A DNA stretch of 64,000 nt from Caballeronia sp031450805 (GTDB lineage Bacteria > Pseudomonadota > Gammaproteobacteria > Burkholderiales > Burkholderiaceae): NCBI RefSeq assembly GCF_031450805.1, contig NZ_JARTVY010000002.1:930001-994000 (forward strand), in the 5' to 3' direction. The notes beneath the pieces were generated by a model. The model ran no database searches and was not told where the DNA came from. It was given only the letters and a program-made list of their open reading frames with translations. How positions within the stretch are numbered: the stretch's first letter is position 1; each line of letters starts with the position of its first letter. Below are positions 61,320 to 64,000 of the stretch, piece after piece. Position numbers and translations under genes: made by a program.

Positions 61320-62963
61320 TTACTTGCCCTTCTTGCCGTTGCTCTCCGCCTCGTATTGCGCGAGGCGCTCGTTCATCAGCTTGCGGATCGCGCGGCCGAT
61401 CTGCATGTAGTCGCTCTCGTTGAGATTGGCGAGCGACACGCGTCCCGACGGATGCTGCGTGCCGAAGCCGCGCCCCGGCAACAGCACGACGCGCGCTTCC
61501 TTCGCGAGCCTGAAGAGCAGTTCGGAAGGCTGCGTGTTCTTCAACATCCACTCGACATACTCGCGTCCGTGCATGCGCTCGCCGATGTATTCCGCATCGA
61601 GGATCGTGTAGTAATCGACGAGATTCTTGTCGTCGTCCTCGAGCGGAATGCCGAGCTCGCGATACAGCGCCTGCTTGCGGCTGCGAATGAGGCGCTTCAA
61701 CGCGTTCTTGTACGCGTCGGGCGTGTCCATCAGCGAGAAGAGCGAGAAGAGGACCATCTGCACCTGCTGCGGCGTCGAGAGACCCGCCGTGTGATTCAGC
61801 GCGACGGTGCGGCTGTCCGCCACCAGACGGTCGATGAACTTCAGCTTGTCCGGCTCCGTCGTGATCGATTCATAGCGCTCATGCAGGATCGCCTTCTGCT
61901 CCTCGGGAAGCGCGGCCAGTTGCTCGTCGAAAATGTTCTCCCGATGCGTCGCGATGGTCCCGAGCCGCCAGCCGGTCGCACCGAAATACTTCGAATACGA
62001 ATAGACGAGAATGGTGTTCTTCGGGCATAGCGCGAAGAGCGAGACGAAGTCATCGGCGAAGGTGCCGTACACGTCGTCGGTCAGGAGGATAAGGTCAGGC
62101 CTTTCCTTCACGATCTCCGCGATGTACGCGAGGCTTTCGTCGTCCATTTTGACGGACGGCGGATTGCTCGGGTTCACGAGGAAGAACGCCTTGACCTTCG
62201 GATCGCGCAACTTGTCCAGCTCCTCCTTCGAGTATTGCCAGCCTCGCGCGACATCCGCGTCGAGATTCACCACTTCCAGCTTGTAGTCGTTGAGACGCGG
62301 AATCTCGATGTACGGCGTGAAGATCGGGACGCCGAGCGCGATGGTATCGCCCGGCTTGATGAGGAAGTTCTCGCGCATCGTATTGAAGATGTACGTCATC
62401 GCCGCCGTGCCGCCTTCCACCGCGAAGATGTCGAACTCGCCGACGAACGGATGCTTGCCGATCATCTCGCGCCGCAAATACTGCCCGACGATTACTTCGG
62501 ATAACTTAAGCATCCTGTCGGGCACGGGATAATTCGACGCCAGAATGCCTTCGCACATCTCATAGAGAAAGTCGCCGGCGTTGAGGCCGAGCTGATCGCG
62601 GACATACGATACCGCGCCGAACAGGAAGTCGATGCCGGGCGTGCCCTTGTTTTCACGCGCGAAAATCTCGAAGCGCTCTTCGAGCCCTTCGTGCTTCGGA
62701 AAACCGCCGATGCCTTCCGGCATGTAGGCGAAGGAGCGCTCCGACTCGCGCATCGCGAAGAGGCCGAGCTGCCAGAAACCGTGACGCGGAATCGTCGCGA
62801 GGAAATTCGGATTGCCGCGCCCCGCGTTGAGCATGGCGACATTGGCCGGGCGCTCGACCACGCCGCCGCCTGCTGCCTTGATGAGTTCGTCCTTGAGTTC
62901 GAACGGGCTGAGCGAAGCCATCGCGGCGCGATCGTCGGAACCGGACTTAGAGGACTTTGACAT
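61320..62963 (-). CDS. asdA: Aspartate 4-decarboxylase / aspartate aminotransferase (AsdA)
   Basis: This 547-residue fold-type I PLP enzyme releases the beta-carboxyl of aspartate to give alanine and CO2 and can also transaminate. The PLP lysine is K325 in SYSKYFGATGWRLG; NPSNPPSVK (about 264-272) and LLTDDVYGTF are other cofactor-site motifs. The long N-terminus and length match AsdA rather than ordinary aspartate aminotransferases. The upstream aspT gene encodes the aspartate:alanine exchanger, and the pair makes a proton motive force by removing a proton inside. It is followed by a hairpin terminator. Confidence 0.94.
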   Translation of the reverse strand: MSKSSKSGSDDRAAMASLSPFELKDELIKAAGGGVVERPANVAMLNAGRGNPNFLATIPRHGFWQLGLFAMRESERSFAYMPEGIGGFPKHEGLEERFEIFARENKGTPGIDFLFGAVSYVRDQLGLNAGDFLYEMCEGILASNYPVPDRMLKLSEVIVGQYLRREMIGKHPFVGEFDIFAVEGGTAAMTYIFNTMRENFLIKPGDTIALGVPIFTPYIEIPRLNDYKLEVVNLDADVARGWQYSKEELDKLRDPKVKAFFLVNPSNPPSVKMDDESLAYIAEIVKERPDLILLTDDVYGTFADDFVSLFALCPKNTILVYSYSKYFGATGWRLGTIATHRENIFDEQLAALPEEQKAILHERYESITTEPDKLKFIDRLVADSRTVALNHTAGLSTPQQVQMVLFSLFSLMDTPDAYKNALKRLIRSRKQALYRELGIPLEDDDKNLVDYYTILDAEYIGERMHGREYVEWMLKNTQPSELLFRLAKEARVVLLPGRGFGTQHPSGRVSLANLNESDYMQIGRAIRKLMNERLAQYEAESNGKKGK

Positions 62964-63028
62964 CCAACACCCCCAGAATAGAGCAATCAAACGGGAAGGA
63001 AAACACGAGAGGCGGAAGTGCCGCGCCC

Positions 63029-64000
63029 TCAGGTCAGAAGCATCACCATGACCATCCCCCAGATCGTCAGCAGCGTATTGCCGACTGCATAGGTGACGGT
63101 GTAGCCGAGACCCGGAACCTGGCTCTTCGCGGCATCGCAGATCATGCCGAGCGCCGCGGTCGTCGTGCGCGCGCCCGCGCAGATGCCGAGCAGAATCGCG
63201 GGATGAAACTTGAACACGTACTTGGCGATATACATGCCGAGGATGAGCGGCACCGACGACGCGAAAATGCCCCATAAAAACAGGCTCACGCCGAGCTTTT
63301 GCAGGCCCGCGACGAAGCCCGGCCCCGCCGAAATGCCGACCACCGCGATGAACACGTTCAGCCCGACCGAGTTCATGAACCAGATCGTCGGCGACGGAAT
63401 GCGGCCGAACGTCGGATGTATCGCGCGAAGCCAGCCGAATACGATGCCCGCGATCAGCGCGCCGCCCGCCGTCGACAGCGTGATCGGAATCGCGCCGAAG
63501 CGGACGACGATCGCGCCGATCAGCGCGCCCAGCGTGATGGCGAGGCCGACGAACGCCATGTCCGCCGCGTCGCTCGGCCGGTCGATGACGCCGACCGCAT
63601 TCGCCACCGCGGTCGTATCCTGCGTGCGGCCGACGATCGTCACCGTGTCGCCGCGATACAGCTTCGTGCTCGGCAGCACCGGAATCGGCGTCTCGGTGGC
63701 GCCGCGCTTGATCTTGCGGATGAACACGCCGCGCGCGCCCGGCATCTGCGCCAGTTCGGCAAGCGTCTTGCCTTCGATCCGCTTGTCGGTCAAATAGATA
63801 TCGACGCCCTCGACCGGCACCGACAGCAGTTCCGCATCGTCCACTTCGGTCGCGCCGCCGAGCAGATCGACGAGATGCTCGCGCCGTCCGACGATCGCGA
63901 CGACATCGCCCGGCTGCAGCACGTCTTCGAGCTTCGCCTCCTGGATCGCGCCATTGCGGCGAATTCGCTCGATGAAGAGGCGTGCGCCGCTCGGGACCAT
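63029..64000 (-). CDS. aspT: Aspartate:alanine antiporter AspT, C-terminal 323 residues (5' end beyond window)
   Basis: AspT exchanges external aspartate for internal alanine. The visible part carries two TrkA-C-like regulatory domains (about visible residues 25-60 and 75-140) and then the C-terminal membrane half, with about five helices (including ALIGAIVVRFGAIPITLSTAGGALIAG). The N-terminal membrane half, normally another five helices, lies outside the window; the ATG at the very edge is probably internal. It is the gene directly before asdA, 65 bp away. Confidence 0.92.
   Translation of the reverse strand: MVPSGARLFIERIRRNGAIQEAKLEDVLQPGDVVAIVGRREHLVDLLGGATEVDDAELLSVPVEGVDIYLTDKRIEGKTLAELAQMPGARGVFIRKIKRGATETPIPVLPSTKLYRGDTVTIVGRTQDTTAVANAVGVIDRPSDAADMAFVGLAITLGALIGAIVVRFGAIPITLSTAGGALIAGIVFGWLRAIHPTFGRIPSPTIWFMNSVGLNVFIAVVGISAGPGFVAGLQKLGVSLFLWGIFASSVPLILGMYIAKYVFKFHPAILLGICAGARTTTAALGMICDAAKSQVPGLGYTVTYAVGNTLLTIWGMVMVMLLT

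Overview
The window is GC-rich, densely packed bacterial chromosome, almost certainly from the Burkholderiaceae (Burkholderia / Paraburkholderia / Caballeronia group). This is inferred from the gene set and its arrangement: pcaQ-pcaHG, the HutF/HutG branch of histidine breakdown, a TetR regulator (LiuQ type) divergent from leucine-catabolic genes, a DUF4148 protein, a DUF2288 protein and a Gram-negative trimeric porin. I see no rRNA, tRNA, CRISPR array, insertion sequence or phage gene, so this looks like core or long-resident metabolic chromosome rather than an island.

Layout. 1-11.9 kb: an edge-truncated acyl-CoA dehydrogenase, a MazG-like pyrophosphohydrolase, a ketopantoate-reductase-like protein, two small heat-shock proteins behind a sigma32-like promoter, a cationic-amino-acid/histidine binding protein, a MocR regulator divergent from an omega-amino-acid aminotransferase, an AhpD-like protein, a BON-NfeD-slipin operon, YjbQ and a BrnT-BrnA toxin-antitoxin pair. 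11.9-18.5 kb: CDP-diacylglycerol pyrophosphatase, a DUF4148 protein, then hutH-hutC-hutD-hutF-hutG. 18.7-28.2 kb: an acetyltransferase, the fluoride exporter CrcB, then a compact seven-gene peptide-uptake operon (RpiR regulator, isoaspartyl peptidase, glutathione/dipeptide ABC importer, P1 aminopeptidase). 28.4-34.6 kb: a mechanosensitive channel, a LysR regulator, YciI, a DUF937-OmpA fusion protein and a GlsB/YeaQ protein. 34.6-37.5 kb: hutU-hutI, the missing half of the histidine pathway. 37.7-43.3 kb: two cyclic-di-GMP enzymes. 43.3-50.2 kb: proline iminopeptidase, an acyltransferase, an orphan response regulator, pcaQ and pcaHG, an AI-2E-type permease and an OmpA lipoprotein. 50.2-56.8 kb: leucine catabolism (ivd, mccB, mccA) with its divergent TetR regulator, then a ferritin-like diiron protein. 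57.3-64 kb: a second cationic-amino-acid binding protein, a desuccinylase-like metalloenzyme, an NTF2-like protein, a porin, and the aspartate decarboxylation pair asdA-aspT (aspT runs off the right edge).

The dominant theme is amino-acid and peptide scavenging. Histidine goes to urocanate (HutH), imidazolone propionate (HutU), formiminoglutamate (HutI), formylglutamate (HutF) and glutamate (HutG). Leucine passes through Ivd and methylcrotonyl-CoA carboxylase. Aspartate is exchanged for alanine and decarboxylated. Peptides are imported and cleaved. Protocatechuate ring cleavage and beta-alanine-type transamination add carbon and nitrogen sources.

The most useful sequence-level observations are regulatory. 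Near-identical HutC-type operators lie in front of both separated hut blocks, so the split pathway probably remains one regulon. A 23-bp-phased direct repeat lies in the MocR/aminotransferase intergenic region. Twin 13-bp dyads of one architecture lie between ivd and its TetR regulator. A sigma32 promoter precedes the Hsp20 pair. I found no convincing wholly new system; the DUF937-OmpA fusion, the peptide-scavenging operon and the brnT/brnA overlap are the best candidates for follow-up.
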